64,000 nt of DNA, taken from contig NZ_JYLD01000004.1 in the NCBI RefSeq assembly GCF_001043025.1, positions 186,001 to 250,000 of the forward strand, in the 5' to 3' direction. The position numbers and the translations under genes are program-made. The notes under the pieces are model-generated. The model made no database searches. It saw only the letters and a program-made list of their open reading frames with translations, and was not told where the DNA came from. Of the stretch, positions 34,486 to 43,584 are shown piece after piece. The DNA comes from Pseudomonas helleri (GTDB lineage Bacteria; Pseudomonadota; Gammaproteobacteria; Pseudomonadales; Pseudomonadaceae). The number at the start of each line of letters is the position of its first letter. Position 1 is the first letter of the stretch.

Positions 34486-36162
34486 ATGAGCGACGAAAAA
34501 GACAAGGACACTCAACTCCCTGCCGATGCCAGCCGCCGTCGCTTCCTCGCCGGTGCAGCCGCGCTGGGCGTAGGTGCGGCGACCTTGAACGTGTATGCAA
34601 ACACCCCGCACGACACCCCCGTCGCGGCTGAACCGCTAACCCCGACCGAACTGGACAAAAAGCTCCACGAGCAGGTGAAAACCATCGTGGTGATTTACGC
34701 CGAGAACCGCAGTTTCAATAACTTGTTCGCCAACTTCCCCGGTGTCGAAAAGCCCTTGTCGGCGCTCAAACCAGCTGACTATCAGCAGCGCGACCGCGAT
34801 GGCAGCCTGCTCAACACCCTGCCACCGGCCTGGGGCGGCGTCTTGCAGGTAGGCCCGCAAACGGTTGACGGTGTCACGTATCCGCAAGGGGTGCAGTTCC
34901 AGGAAAACCTGCCCAACGCACCATTCGCCCTCAAAGGCCCGAACCAGGAAGACCTGCCGTTGAGCTTGGTGACCCGTGACCTGTGGCACGTGTTTTATCA
35001 AAACCAGATGCAAATCAACGACGGCAAAAATGACCAGTTTGTGGCCTGGGGCGACTCCGGTGGTTTGCCCATGGGCCACTACGCGCAGTCGCAATACTCC
35101 CTGCGTTTGTGGGATGTCGCCCGTGAGTTTGTGCTGTGTGACAACTTCTTCCAGGGCGCTTTTGGCGGCTCGTTCCTCAACCACCAGTACTTGATCAGCG
35201 CCGCCGTGCCGGTTTACCCGGACGCCGCCAACTCTGTAGCCAAAAGTCAGATCGCCACGCTGGAAGGTGACGACCCTAAAGGCACGCGCCTCAAGCCGCT
35301 GGAAAAATCGCCCCAAAGCGCCATGACCGGCGCCCCGCAATTTGGCCCCAGCGCGATCACACCTGACGGCTACGCGGTCAACACCATGGCCCCGCCCTAC
35401 TGGCCGACCTGGATTCGTGACCCCGAGCGCCCGGACTACTCCAAGCCCGACCTGCCCAGCGTGCTGGTGCCGCAAAACCATGAACACATTGGCGACAAAC
35501 TGAGTAAAAAGAACATCGACTGGGCCTGGTACGCCGGTGCCTGGCAAGCCACGCTCGACGAGTACAAAGACTCCGGCGGTATCCCCAAGATCCCGAACTT
35601 CCAGTACCATCACCAGCCATTCAACTACTTCACCCGCCAAGGCCCGGAACACCCGGCTGAACGCAGCAAGCGCCTGCGTGATGGCGGCCTGGGCGACGAA
35701 AGCAGCAGCAACCGCTTCCTCGCCGATGCCGAAGCCGGCAAGCTGCCAGCCGTTACGTTCTACAAACCTCAGGGCAACCTAAACCTGCACGCCGGTTATG
35801 CCGACGTGGCGGCGGGCGACCGGCACCTGGACCGCGTGCTCAAAGTGCTGCGCAACAGCCCGCAATGGGAAAACATGGTTATCGTGCTGACTGTGGACGA
35901 GAACGGCGGCTGGTGGGACCACGTTGCGCCGCCCAAGGGCGATCGCTGGGGCCCGGGTACACGCATCCCGGCGTTGGTGGTGTCACCGTTCGCGCGCAAA
36001 GGCACGGTCGACCACACGGTATATGACACGGCGTCGGTCCTGCGCTTGATCACCCGCGTGCACAAACTGGAAACCCTCGACGGCCTTAAACACCGTGACG
36101 ATGCCATGAAAGTCCGCGGTCAAACGCCCATGGGCGATATGACCAACGCGCTAATGTTCTGA
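34486..36162 (+). CDS. Tat-exported acid phosphatase/phospholipase C-family hydrolase (AcpA-like)
   Basis: A 558-residue phosphoesterase-family enzyme (the group that joins AcpA and non-hemolytic PLC). The N-terminus SRRRFLAGAAALGVGAATLN is a twin-arginine signal, so it is folded before export. The catalytic core opens with VVIYAENRSFNNLFANFPG (metal Glu-Asn-Arg, nucleophile Ser near residue 72). It has NFFQGAFGGSFLNHQYLISA, LNLHAGYADVAAGDRHLD and VDENGGWWDHVAPP late. AGGA at 34474 precedes the ATG. A perfect terminator follows at 36181-36219. The substrate is likely a phosphomonoester or phospholipid; which one is not decided by sequence. Confidence 0.85.
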   Translation: MSDEKDKDTQLPADASRRRFLAGAAALGVGAATLNVYANTPHDTPVAAEPLTPTELDKKLHEQVKTIVVIYAENRSFNNLFANFPGVEKPLSALKPADYQQRDRDGSLLNTLPPAWGGVLQVGPQTVDGVTYPQGVQFQENLPNAPFALKGPNQEDLPLSLVTRDLWHVFYQNQMQINDGKNDQFVAWGDSGGLPMGHYAQSQYSLRLWDVAREFVLCDNFFQGAFGGSFLNHQYLISAAVPVYPDAANSVAKSQIATLEGDDPKGTRLKPLEKSPQSAMTGAPQFGPSAITPDGYAVNTMAPPYWPTWIRDPERPDYSKPDLPSVLVPQNHEHIGDKLSKKNIDWAWYAGAWQATLDEYKDSGGIPKIPNFQYHHQPFNYFTRQGPEHPAERSKRLRDGGLGDESSSNRFLADAEAGKLPAVTFYKPQGNLNLHAGYADVAAGDRHLDRVLKVLRNSPQWENMVIVLTVDENGGWWDHVAPPKGDRWGPGTRIPALVVSPFARKGTVDHTVYDTASVLRLITRVHKLETLDGLKHRDDAMKVRGQTPMGDMTNALMF

Positions 36163-36180
36163 AACTGACCCGCCAGAAAC

Positions 36181-36219
36181 AAAAAATCCGCAGCCCTTGC
36201 ACCGGGCTGCGGATTTTTT
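36181..36219. terminator. Perfect bidirectional terminator between acpA-like and doxX genes
   Basis: Stem of 16 bp (36181-36196 with 36204-36219): six A, TCCGCAGCCC, a 7-nt loop, GGGCTGCGGA, then six T. It serves both convergent genes. Confidence 0.93.
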
Positions 36220-36241
36220 ATGGCCTGCGAGAAGCTCGCGA

Positions 36242-36676
36242 TTAGCCCGCGATGGCCCGATCAGCCGAGAGTTTGCCAGCACCTTCAATCAACACTGCCA
36301 GCGTGCCGCCGAGCAAGGCCAGGGCAAACTCATAGCCGTTGTTGGCCATAAACAGCCCGTTGTGAATATGCACCGAGAAAATGGCCACCAGCAAAGTGAA
36401 CGACAAGCCCAAGGCCGCCGGGCGTGCCAGCAAACCGATAATCAAGGCCAGCCCGCCAAAGAACTCAGTCCCGCCCGACAACAGTGCCATCAAGATGCCC
36501 GGTGCCAGACCGATGCTTTCCATCCATTGTGCGGTGCCCGCCAGGCCGCCCCCACCAAACCAGCCAAAGAGTTTTTGCGAGCCGTGGGCCGCAAAGATGA
36601 TGCCGACAAACACCCTCAAGACGGTCAAACCGTAGCCGGCACGGGTAGCGAGAACAGTCTGGATCAATTTGCTCAT
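36242..36676 (-). CDS. DoxX-family inner-membrane protein
   Basis: A 144-residue four-helix membrane protein. GYGLTVLRVFVGIIFAAHGS followed by QKLFGWFGGGGLAGTAQWME is the DoxX signature; further helices are at LMALLSGGTEFFGGLALIIG, ALGLSFTLLVAIFSVHI and the C-terminal third. DoxX-like proteins are linked to quinone-dependent thiol or sulfide oxidation, but the role here is not deducible. AAGGAA is 8 bp upstream of ATG 36676, so it is preferred to the longer start at 36691. Confidence 0.88.
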   Translation of the reverse strand: MSKLIQTVLATRAGYGLTVLRVFVGIIFAAHGSQKLFGWFGGGGLAGTAQWMESIGLAPGILMALLSGGTEFFGGLALIIGLLARPAALGLSFTLLVAIFSVHIHNGLFMANNGYEFALALLGGTLAVLIEGAGKLSADRAIAG

Positions 36677-36776
36677 GGTGCGTTCCTTCAAATCAGGTGG
36701 GGAATGGACGCCATATTAATCAGTTTTTATCATGTTAAAAGTCGAATAAACCCCGCATTACAATCGAATTATTCGA

Positions 36777-38195
36777 TTACTTGCGAGAGGCTACCCGCCC
36801 TGCTGCCGGCTCCAAAGAGTCGCGCTCGCGGTCGAATGCCAAATAGTATTTATTCACGCTATTAACATAGCTGACGGCGCTCATGCCCATCTGTTCCATG
36901 GCAATACGTTCTACCTGAAAAAACCATTGATTTGGGTTCAAGCCCCGTCGCTTGGCCTCCGCCCGCATGGCCTGCACCCGCTCAGGGCCCATGTTGTAAG
37001 CCGCCAGCACAAAGGCCATGCGCTCACGTTCATTGAGTTTGGGGCTAGAAAAAAATTTACGGCGGATCATCGATAAGTACTTGGCACCGGCCTGCACATT
37101 GTTATCGACATTTTTGATGTCATTGACCCCAACCCGCTGTGCCGCCGAAGGGGTAATTTGCAGCAGCCCCGTCGCGCCACCCGAACCGCGTGCACCGGGG
37201 TCCAGGGCCGACTCTTTAAAAGCCAGCGCGGCCAGGTTCAGCCAGTCCATGCCCTGTTGCCGTGCATGTTTTTGCAGCACCGGTCGCAGTTTTTCGAGTT
37301 TTTGCCGGTCCGTTTTGGCCAACGGGTAATGCACCCGGTACAAACCACGGTAAACCTTCTCAAACGCCAGATCCTGATTGGACGGGGCTTTATAACTGGC
37401 CAGGAATTTATCGACACTGGCGTGCAACATGGCGGCATCGCGGCGTACAAACCAGCGCATCGCAGCCGGCTCGCTGATCAGCACCTGGCGGTCAAAGCGC
37501 AGCTTGGGCATCAGCGTGGCCCAACGCTCGGCAATCGGCTTTTCGACAATGGTCAGATGAAAGATCCCGGCCTGCACCATCTCCAGCACATCCTCCACCG
37601 CCAGGCTCGGGTCGACCCACTCCACCTTCACCGGGGGCAATTTGCGCAGCGCGAGCTTTTGATTGATCAGGCTGATGGACTCACCGGCCGCGCTGCCTGT
37701 GGTCAATGCCACTGTGCGCCCGGACAGTTGCTCAAACCGGGTAAAACGCCGCTCGCCCTTCTTCCCCACCAGCAACAACGGCACCCGATCGACCACAGGA
37801 TCACTCGGGCTCACCGCATGGCTGGGCTTGACGTCCAGCAACTCCCCCGGCGCCATCAAGTCGCCTTCGCCACGCATGAGCGCACCGAGTAACTGATCTT
37901 TGGCCTTGGGAATGATCTTGAGGGTAATTTCGTGCCCGTCGCGGGCGCTGGCATTCAGGTATTGCTCGAAAGCGCGCAGGCGATGGTATTCAACACCGAT
38001 ATCCTGGCCCTGCACTTCGCCGGAGCTGTTGCGGCTTTGATTCACCAACACGCGCAACACCTGACTGCTGCGAATCTGCGCCAGATCGCGGACCTGGCTT
38101 GACTGCCCGACTTGCAGTGGCCCAGCCAATCGCGCCACTGCCGGGAGCGGCAACAGCAACAGGCACAGCGCAATCAATAACGTAGGTCTCGTCAT
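36777..38195 (-). CDS. MltF-like membrane-bound lytic transglycosylase
   Basis: Exported murein lyase of the two-domain MltF type, 472 residues. Signal peptide LLIALCLLLLPLPAVA, then a SBP_bac_3-like sensor domain (about residues 40-290: EYHRLRAFEQYLNA, GELLDVKPSHAVSPSDPVVD, GRTVALTTGSAAGE). The C-terminal SLT domain is at about 300-420: NLAALAFKESALDPGARGSG with the catalytic Glu, ATGLLQITPSAAQRVGV and FVLAAYNMGPERVQAMR. It cleaves glycan strands producing 1,6-anhydro ends. The ending AAGRVASRK is basic. It stands alone, divergent from tatD with a 237-bp spacer. Confidence 0.88.
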   Translation of the reverse strand: MTRPTLLIALCLLLLPLPAVARLAGPLQVGQSSQVRDLAQIRSSQVLRVLVNQSRNSSGEVQGQDIGVEYHRLRAFEQYLNASARDGHEITLKIIPKAKDQLLGALMRGEGDLMAPGELLDVKPSHAVSPSDPVVDRVPLLLVGKKGERRFTRFEQLSGRTVALTTGSAAGESISLINQKLALRKLPPVKVEWVDPSLAVEDVLEMVQAGIFHLTIVEKPIAERWATLMPKLRFDRQVLISEPAAMRWFVRRDAAMLHASVDKFLASYKAPSNQDLAFEKVYRGLYRVHYPLAKTDRQKLEKLRPVLQKHARQQGMDWLNLAALAFKESALDPGARGSGGATGLLQITPSAAQRVGVNDIKNVDNNVQAGAKYLSMIRRKFFSSPKLNERERMAFVLAAYNMGPERVQAMRAEAKRRGLNPNQWFFQVERIAMEQMGMSAVSYVNSVNKYYLAFDRERDSLEPAAGRVASRK

Positions 38196-38360
38196 CCGTT
38201 CTCCGGAAAGAATACAGTCCCGCGCCGCATCGGATTACCCGACAATCGGTCACCCCATTGGGGGAATTTCAGCGCTGGAAACAGAGCGCAATACAGCCAA
38301 TGCACCCTGAAATGAAAAAGGCATTGCGTTGTTGCGGCATTCAAAGACAACCATAACCGT

Positions 38361-38393
38361 CTGTAGTTCTTGGTTTTTCTTATAAAACTACAG
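38361..38393. promoter_or_regulatory. Inverted repeat upstream of tatD
   Basis: CTGTAGTT (38361-38368) and AACTACAG (38386-38393) form a perfect 8-bp inverted repeat with a 17-nt AT-rich spacer, about 40 bp before the tatD start in the shared spacer with the transglycosylase gene. It could be an operator; no regulator is nearby. Confidence 0.35.
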
Positions 38394-38432
38394 CTCTGAT
38401 ATGCTTCACGGCCTGTGGCCTGAGGTAGAACC

Positions 38433-39242
38433 ATGCAACTCATCGATATCGGCGTCAACCTGACCAACTCCAGTTTCGACGGTAAGCACCAAGCCGTGCT
38501 GGACCGTGCGTACGCTGCTGGCGTCGCCCAACTGGTCCTCACCGGCACCAGCGTTGAAGGCAGCGAACAGGCCTTGCAACTGTGCCGCGAGCTGGACGAA
38601 AACGGCCAACGGCTGTTCGCCACCGCGGGTATTCACCCGCATTCGGCCAGCGACTGGAACGGCGACAGCGCCCAGCGTCTGCGGGCCTTGCTCAAGGAGG
38701 TCAACGTGCGGGCTGTGGGCGAATGCGGGCTGGACTTCAACCGCGACTTCTCGCCGCGTGCACAACAAGAGAAAGTGCTGGAAGAGCACTTGGCGCTGGC
38801 CGTGGAGCTGCAACTGCCGGTCTTCCTGCACGAGCGCGACGCCAACCAGCGTCTGCTGGAAATCCTGCGCAACTACCGCGACCACCTGCCGGCAGCGGTT
38901 GTGCACTGTTTTACCGGCGAGCAGCGGGCATTGTTCAGCTATCTCGACCTGGACCTGCATATCGGCATTACCGGCTGGATTTGTGACGAGCGCCGCGGTA
39001 CTCACCTGCATCCGCTGGTCCGCGACATCCCGCGTGGCCGCTTGATGCTTGAGAGCGATGCGCCGTACCTGCTGCCGCGCACCTTGCGCCCCAAGCCCAA
39101 AAGTGGCCGCAACGAACCGGCCTACCTGCCTGAAGTGCTGCGCGAAGTGGCCGTGCACCGCGCCGAGTCCGAACACGACCTCGCCGCCCACACCACCGCC
39201 TGCGCCCGGGCGTTCTTCGGGTTGCCGGTGCTGGACGCATAA
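38433..39242 (+). CDS. tatD: TatD-family metal-dependent DNase/hydrolase
   Basis: Cytoplasmic two-metal TIM-barrel hydrolase with 3'-exonuclease activity in E. coli. The 269-residue protein begins [17 protein letters not shown], closest to TatD proper rather than YcfH or YjjV. Metal-site residues are in [39 protein letters not shown] and [11 protein letters not shown]. The start is ATG 38433 with TGAGGTAGA upstream. Not part of a tat operon here. A half REP element follows 8 bp after the stop. Confidence 0.9.
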   Translation: MQLIDIGVNLTNSSFDGKHQAVLDRAYAAGVAQLVLTGTSVEGSEQALQLCRELDENGQRLFATAGIHPHSASDWNGDSAQRLRALLKEVNVRAVGECGLDFNRDFSPRAQQEKVLEEHLALAVELQLPVFLHERDANQRLLEILRNYRDHLPAAVVHCFTGEQRALFSYLDLDLHIGITGWICDERRGTHLHPLVRDIPRGRLMLESDAPYLLPRTLRPKPKSGRNEPAYLPEVLREVAVHRAESEHDLAAHTTACARAFFGLPVLDA

Positions 39243-39250
39243 CCGCAATC

Positions 39251-39286
39251 TGTAGGAGCGAGCTTGCCTCGCGATCTTTTGATCTT
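39251..39286. repeat. REP-type palindrome, copy H (right arm lost)
   Basis: A complete left arm plus the loop start (TGTAGGAGCGAGCTTGCC to TTTTGATCTT) then unrelated sequence. The break is at the centre, like that of copy I-1. Confidence 0.85.
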
Positions 39287-39407
39287 GCTAATCCGGGTCC
39301 GCCTTATGCCAGACGGCTTGACCCACATCAACATTGTCTTCATAAAGTAGCGGCACAATGATGGCACCTTGCCAATACTGTGTTCGCCACATCAGAGAAG
39401 ACCTTCC

Positions 39408-40889
39408 ATGGGTGCTTGGCTTAGCAACATCTCGCTTAAATACAAATTCTGGGCTGTGAATGCGGTGGCTTTTGTCACCACGTTGCTGCTGGTGCTGTAC
39501 GCCGTGCAACTCGAACAGCAATCACGCAGCAACGCCGCCCACGCCAATGCCAAGGCTCAGGCGCACCTGCTCAGCGTGTGGCCGGCCAATCAGCCACTCC
39601 CCGAAGCCCAAGCCCTGCTGCCACTGGCGCCCAACGCCGTGCCGACCGTCAACGGTCTGCCGTTGCCGCAATTGAGCGACGCCAACGGCTGGGTATCGCT
39701 CAATCACATGCCTTTGTTCGGGCAAAACCCGCTGTCCGGGGCCGAGGTGGTCAGCCGCGAGAATGGTCAGAAGGTCGCCGTGCTGGCCTACGCGCCCAGC
39801 CTGGCCCAAGTGTTCGTCGAGCGTTTGCCCAATTATGCGGCGGCCGTTCTGGTGCTGATGCTGGCCATGCTCTGCGCTTCTCAATTGTTGATTCGTTTTC
39901 TGCTCAGCCAGCTCAACACCCTCAAAGATGTGATGCTGCATGTCGAAAAAACCGGCGATTTGTCTGCCCGTGTGCCGTTGGCCTGCAACGATGAGGTCGG
40001 CCAGATGGCCAGCGCCTTCAATGCCATGCAGGCCGGTTATCAGCGGGTGGTCAACACCGTGGCAGACACCGCCGCGCAACTGGATGCCGGGGCCGCGCGC
40101 CTGGCCAGCAGCATGAACGAAGTGCAACACGGCATGCTCGGCCAGCAAAGCGAGACGGACCAGGCCGCCACAGCCATCAATGAAATGACTGCCACGGTCC
40201 ATCACATCGCCCAGCACGCGGGCGCCACCCGTGATTTGTCGCAAACCGCCGACGACCTGGCCGGCAGCGGGCAACAAGTGGTCAGCCGCGTGCAAACCTC
40301 CATTGCCAACCTCTCCGATGGCGTGCAAAAAACCGCCGAGATGATTCAGCAACTGGCCCAGGACAGCCAGCAGATCAATAGCGTGGTCAGCGTGATCCAC
40401 AGCATCGCTGAACAAACCAACCTACTGGCGCTCAACGCCGCCATCGAAGCCGCCCGTGCGGGCGACATGGGCCGTGGCTTTGCCGTGGTGGCCGACGAAG
40501 TGCGGCACTTGGCCAAGCGCGTGCAAACCTCCACTGACGAAATCACCACGATGGTTTCAGCCTTGCAGGCCGGCACCCGGGATGCCGTGGACTTTATGCA
40601 AGAGAGCTCGTTCAAGGCCGACGATTGCGTACAGCAGGCTCAGGAGGCAGGCGCAGCCTTGGCCGAGATCACCCACGCGGTGGCGCAAATGCGCGAAAGC
40701 AATACGCAAATCGCGGTCGCGGCCGAGCAGCAAAGCCAAGTGGCCGAAGAGATGAACCGCGCCGTGGTCAGCATCCGCGATGTCACTGAAGACACCGTGC
40801 AACAAACCGTCGATTCGGCCACCACCAGCAATCAGTTGGCGACCCTGGCCGGTGAGCTGAACCGGGCCATTGGTCAGTTAAAGCTATAA
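39408..40889 (+). CDS. Methyl-accepting chemotaxis protein
   Basis: Chemoreceptor of 493 residues. Helix 1 is [20 protein letters not shown], a small periplasmic domain of about 110 residues follows, helix 2 is around residues 142-165 ([19 protein letters not shown]), then HAMP (about 165-220). The signalling domain has the hairpin tip [20 protein letters not shown] followed by [23 protein letters not shown] 39408 (MGAWLSNI) is preferred over 39369. The periplasmic domain is too small for a dCACHE sensor and is not recognised, so the ligand is unknown. No che genes are nearby, as usual for scattered Pseudomonas receptors. Confidence 0.92.
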   Translation: MGAWLSNISLKYKFWAVNAVAFVTTLLLVLYAVQLEQQSRSNAAHANAKAQAHLLSVWPANQPLPEAQALLPLAPNAVPTVNGLPLPQLSDANGWVSLNHMPLFGQNPLSGAEVVSRENGQKVAVLAYAPSLAQVFVERLPNYAAAVLVLMLAMLCASQLLIRFLLSQLNTLKDVMLHVEKTGDLSARVPLACNDEVGQMASAFNAMQAGYQRVVNTVADTAAQLDAGAARLASSMNEVQHGMLGQQSETDQAATAINEMTATVHHIAQHAGATRDLSQTADDLAGSGQQVVSRVQTSIANLSDGVQKTAEMIQQLAQDSQQINSVVSVIHSIAEQTNLLALNAAIEAARAGDMGRGFAVVADEVRHLAKRVQTSTDEITTMVSALQAGTRDAVDFMQESSFKADDCVQQAQEAGAALAEITHAVAQMRESNTQIAVAAEQQSQVAEEMNRAVVSIRDVTEDTVQQTVDSATTSNQLATLAGELNRAIGQLKL

Positions 40890-40989
40890 GGCCTATAGCC
40901 AGAGTTGATTCGCCGTTCGCCCGGCTCGCCCCTATTCTTGGCTCATCCGGTTCAGACAAGACTGAACCCTTGAACCAAGGAGAGAAATC

Positions 40990-41256
40990 ATGGGCAAACG
41001 TCATCCTGATCTACCCGCCTGGCAATGGCGCTCTAACCCACAAAGCACCCACAGTGCCAGCCATCAGGCGCTGAGCCTGCTGGCTGTGGCGATGATGGTG
41101 TTGGCGTTCCTGCTGTTGGCTACCGGCGTGTTCAGCAACAACGCCTCAAGCGCGGTGATTGGCCTGGTGGCGCTGTTTGCCGGCATGGCCATTCAGCGCC
41201 AGAGCCGCCAGCTGGATGCCAAGGCTCAGCAAGCACAGCGCAGCAAAACGTTTTAA
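40990..41256 (+). CDS. Small two-helix membrane protein
   Basis: An 88-residue protein: polar N-terminus (GKRHPDLPAWQWRSNPQSTH), helices LSLLAVAMMVLAFLLLATGV and AVIGLVALFAGMAI, and a basic/polar tail QRQSRQLDAKAQQAQRSK. AAGGAG is 8 bp upstream of the ATG. Its stop overlaps the convergent thioesterase stop by 4 bp. No family recognised. Confidence 0.72.
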   Translation: MGKRHPDLPAWQWRSNPQSTHSASHQALSLLAVAMMVLAFLLLATGVFSNNASSAVIGLVALFAGMAIQRQSRQLDAKAQQAQRSKTF

Positions 41257-42050
41257 CCGAAGATGGCGACGGTCTGGCGACTGATTGCAATCAGCTCGCC
41301 ATTGGGCGCCCACAGATTGGCTGCCACATGGCCGTAGCCGTCACGGGCGTGTTCGATCACTGCCAGGTATTTGCACCAGTCCAGGGTGTTGGCGTCGGGC
41401 AGCGGCTGCACAAACTCCACCGTCCAGGTCAGCGTGCTGCCCGCCGTGGGTTTGTTGAGCAACGGCAACAACGCCGGAGGCCAGGTGTCGATCAACGCCA
41501 GCAGGTGGGTTTCTGTGAGCGGCTGCTCTGCCACCTCACCGGCAAAACGCACCCAACCGCCCATTTCACGTGTGCCACGCCCTGTGAACGGAATGGCGCC
41601 CACGGCAAACGCCATCGACAAGTGCCGCATGAACTCCGGGGTCACCCCTTTGATATAGGGCAATAACGGGCATTGCTCGGGGGATTTCATGTCAGGGGCA
41701 GGCAAGCTGTCTACCTTCACCGCAGACTCGCGGGCACCACCAAAACTGCCTTGCACCAGTGTCACCACCTGGCCGTTTTGCACGGCCCGGCCCAGCACCT
41801 GGCTCACTGCCTTGCCTTCGCGCAGCACCTCGACTTCGAAACTCACCGGCACACCCGGTTCGGCGGGCCCGACAAACGTCACCGCCAATGAGCGCAACGC
41901 CCGCTCGCTGGACACTTGAGCGCGCATGGCTTCGTACTGCAACGCCACCATCAGCCCACCAAAACTGGCCCGCCCCTGCCCCCAATCTTCAGTGATGGTC
42001 ACATCCAGGGGGTTTTTACGTACAGCGTCGACCAATTCAGAAAACTGCAT
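41253..42050 (-). CDS. Acyl-CoA thioesterase-like protein (double hotdog)
   Basis: A 265-residue protein in the TesB/4HBT_3-like group with two hotdog folds. The first half has the RASFGGLMVALQYEAMRAQV helix and SLAVTFVGPAEPGVPVSFEV strand; the second half has FVQPLPDANTLDWCKYLAVI and YGHVAANLWAPNGELIAISR. Likely hydrolyses acyl-CoA thioesters in the cytoplasm. ATG 42050 (MQFSELVDAV) is preferred to 42071. Convergent overlap of 4 bp with the 88-residue gene. The substrate chain is unknown. Confidence 0.8.
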   Translation of the reverse strand: MQFSELVDAVRKNPLDVTITEDWGQGRASFGGLMVALQYEAMRAQVSSERALRSLAVTFVGPAEPGVPVSFEVEVLREGKAVSQVLGRAVQNGQVVTLVQGSFGGARESAVKVDSLPAPDMKSPEQCPLLPYIKGVTPEFMRHLSMAFAVGAIPFTGRGTREMGGWVRFAGEVAEQPLTETHLLALIDTWPPALLPLLNKPTAGSTLTWTVEFVQPLPDANTLDWCKYLAVIEHARDGYGHVAANLWAPNGELIAISRQTVAIFG

Positions 42051-42072
42051 ACACACCTCAACGCTGAACAAT

Positions 42073-42324
42073 AGGCCGTGATACTACTGACCCGCCCGCC
42101 TCGGCACAGCGCCTATATGCGCCAAATCATCTGCTGAAAGAGCACTTTCCCCCTGTAGGAGCGAGCTTGCCTCGCGATCTTTTGATCTTTAAAAGATCAG
42201 GCCGTGATACTACTGACCCGCCCGCCTCGGCACAGCGCCTATATGCGCCAAATCATCTGCTGAAAGAGCACTTTCCCCCTGTAGGAGCGAGCTTGCCTCG
42301 CGATCTTTTGATCTTTAAAAGATC
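42073..42324. repeat. 126-bp tandem duplication with breakpoint in a REP element
   Basis: Unit 42073-42198 is repeated at 42199-42324. Each unit starts AGGCCGTGATACTACTGACC and ends inside a REP element at TTTAAAAGATC. After the second copy the REP right arm continues normally. No mismatch was seen over the two units, so the event looks recent. Confidence 0.92.
42154..42198. repeat. REP-type palindrome, copy I-1 (cut at the duplication junction)
   Basis: Left arm, loop and first bases of the right arm (AAAAGATC), then the start of the second duplication unit. Part of the 126-bp duplication. Confidence 0.88.
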
Positions 42325-42346
42325 GCGAGGCAAGCTCGCTCCTACA
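42280..42346. repeat. REP-type palindrome, copy I-2 (intact)
   Basis: Full 67-bp copy with loop GATCTTT, identical in arms to copy A. It ends 16 bp before the CHAD gene stop on the minus strand. Confidence 0.9.
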
Positions 42347-42362
42347 GAGGTATGTGAACGCC

Positions 42363-43112
42363 TTAGCGCAATTTGGCCAACACCCGGTCCGCGCGTTTCT
42401 CGCCTCGGGCCAAGGTGGCGCGCCATTGCTCAACGCACGGTTGCAGATCGGGCTGTTGCTCAGCCTGAGCGAGCCACTGCCAGGCGTCATGCCATTCACC
42501 CAAGGCCTTTTGCGCCTCTTTGAGGTGTTTCATTACGGCTTTGGGCACGCGGTCCAGCTCGGGGTAGGCTTCAGCGCCATAACGCACGCGCTTGATCAAC
42601 AACCGGACCTTATGCCGGTCGTGAGCAGGATCTTTCAAGGCTTTGTGCAGCGCCTGCCATTGCTTGGCCAATATCGCCTCAATGCGCTGGCGTAACCCGC
42701 GCAATAAGCCCTCACGCTGGCTGGCGCGCAAAAAGCGCGGGAACGCCTCAAGGATCATCAGCAATTGCGACAGCTCGGTACTGGCCGCCACCCGCGGGTA
42801 GCTGCCGGCCAATTGTGTTAGCCGGCGCTTGGCCAGGGTCGGGTGGCCCTGTTGTTCCAGGTGCGCCGCCAACACTTCAAGGTCTCGCAGCGGGGTTGTC
42901 AAAACACCGACCTGCGAGGCCGACATTTCAAGCTGGACCACGCCCGGCAACCCCCGCAACGGGCGTAACAGGCTGCGTAAACGACGGACCGTCGTGCGCA
43001 GGTCATGCAGTGCTTCAGGATCGGTTTGGGCCGCTAAACGCGCCTGGCAGGCCAACAACTTGACCTCCAGACGTAAGCAGTTAGCCACGATCCGATTAAC
43101 CAAATCAGACAT
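42363..43112 (-). CDS. CHAD-domain protein
   Basis: A 249-residue all-helical CHAD protein. Conserved His36 and Arg39 in LHDLRTTVRRLRSLLRPL and the repeated pattern in KVRLLIKRVRYGAEAYPEL give two four-helix halves lined with basic residues. CHAD domains bind inorganic polyphosphate, often beside CYTH phosphatases; no CYTH domain is attached here. The next gene on the same strand upstream is a lipoprotein, in close proximity (about 28 bp), so they may share a transcript. Confidence 0.85.
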   Translation of the reverse strand: MSDLVNRIVANCLRLEVKLLACQARLAAQTDPEALHDLRTTVRRLRSLLRPLRGLPGVVQLEMSASQVGVLTTPLRDLEVLAAHLEQQGHPTLAKRRLTQLAGSYPRVAASTELSQLLMILEAFPRFLRASQREGLLRGLRQRIEAILAKQWQALHKALKDPAHDRHKVRLLIKRVRYGAEAYPELDRVPKAVMKHLKEAQKALGEWHDAWQWLAQAEQQPDLQPCVEQWRATLARGEKRADRVLAKLR

Positions 43113-43140
43113 CCTTACTCTCCCTCGTCAGGTTGGCGCC

Positions 43141-43419
43141 TCAACGCCCGGCGCGGGACTCCTGGATATAAAAGCGCGCCTTCTCGGCCTTGGCCGTGCA
43201 GCCTTCAAAGGCCTCGAATTGTTGCTGAGTTTTCGCCGCCGTCAGCAAAGACAGGGCTTTGGAATAGCTGACCGTACCGGCAAACCCTTCAGCCTTGGCC
43301 AGGTCCAGTTCGTGCCAGGCCGCGTCCAACTGCGTGCCGCAACTGTCACGATAAACCTTCTTGCCCGCGCAACCGACCAAAGCAATCGCCATTAATGGCA
43401 CACAGATCCAAGCTTTCAT
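43141..43419 (-). CDS. Small lipoprotein
   Basis: A 92-residue precursor with lipoprotein signal KAWICVPLMAIALVGC (Cys near residue 17). The mature domain has two Cys (YRDSCGTQ and FEGCTAK) and a helical ELDLAKAEGFAG segment that reads like a DUF4398-type helix. ATG 43419 (GAGG about 10 bp upstream) is preferred to 43461. Function unknown; next to the CHAD gene. Confidence 0.7.
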   Translation of the reverse strand: MKAWICVPLMAIALVGCAGKKVYRDSCGTQLDAAWHELDLAKAEGFAGTVSYSKALSLLTAAKTQQQFEAFEGCTAKAEKARFYIQESRAGR

Positions 43420-43584
43420 GGGGCAAATCCTCAAATAATTGTTCAGTGCTAAGACGGGCAACCGGCCTAAAAGTGCCGTAACGCAAAACGTCGTGGAGCA
43501 AGACTAGCTCGCCAAACCGCTTTGAGCTGTCACTGACTCACACAAAAAGGCATTGTAAGCACTTGTCTTGCAAAGGACCGGCTC

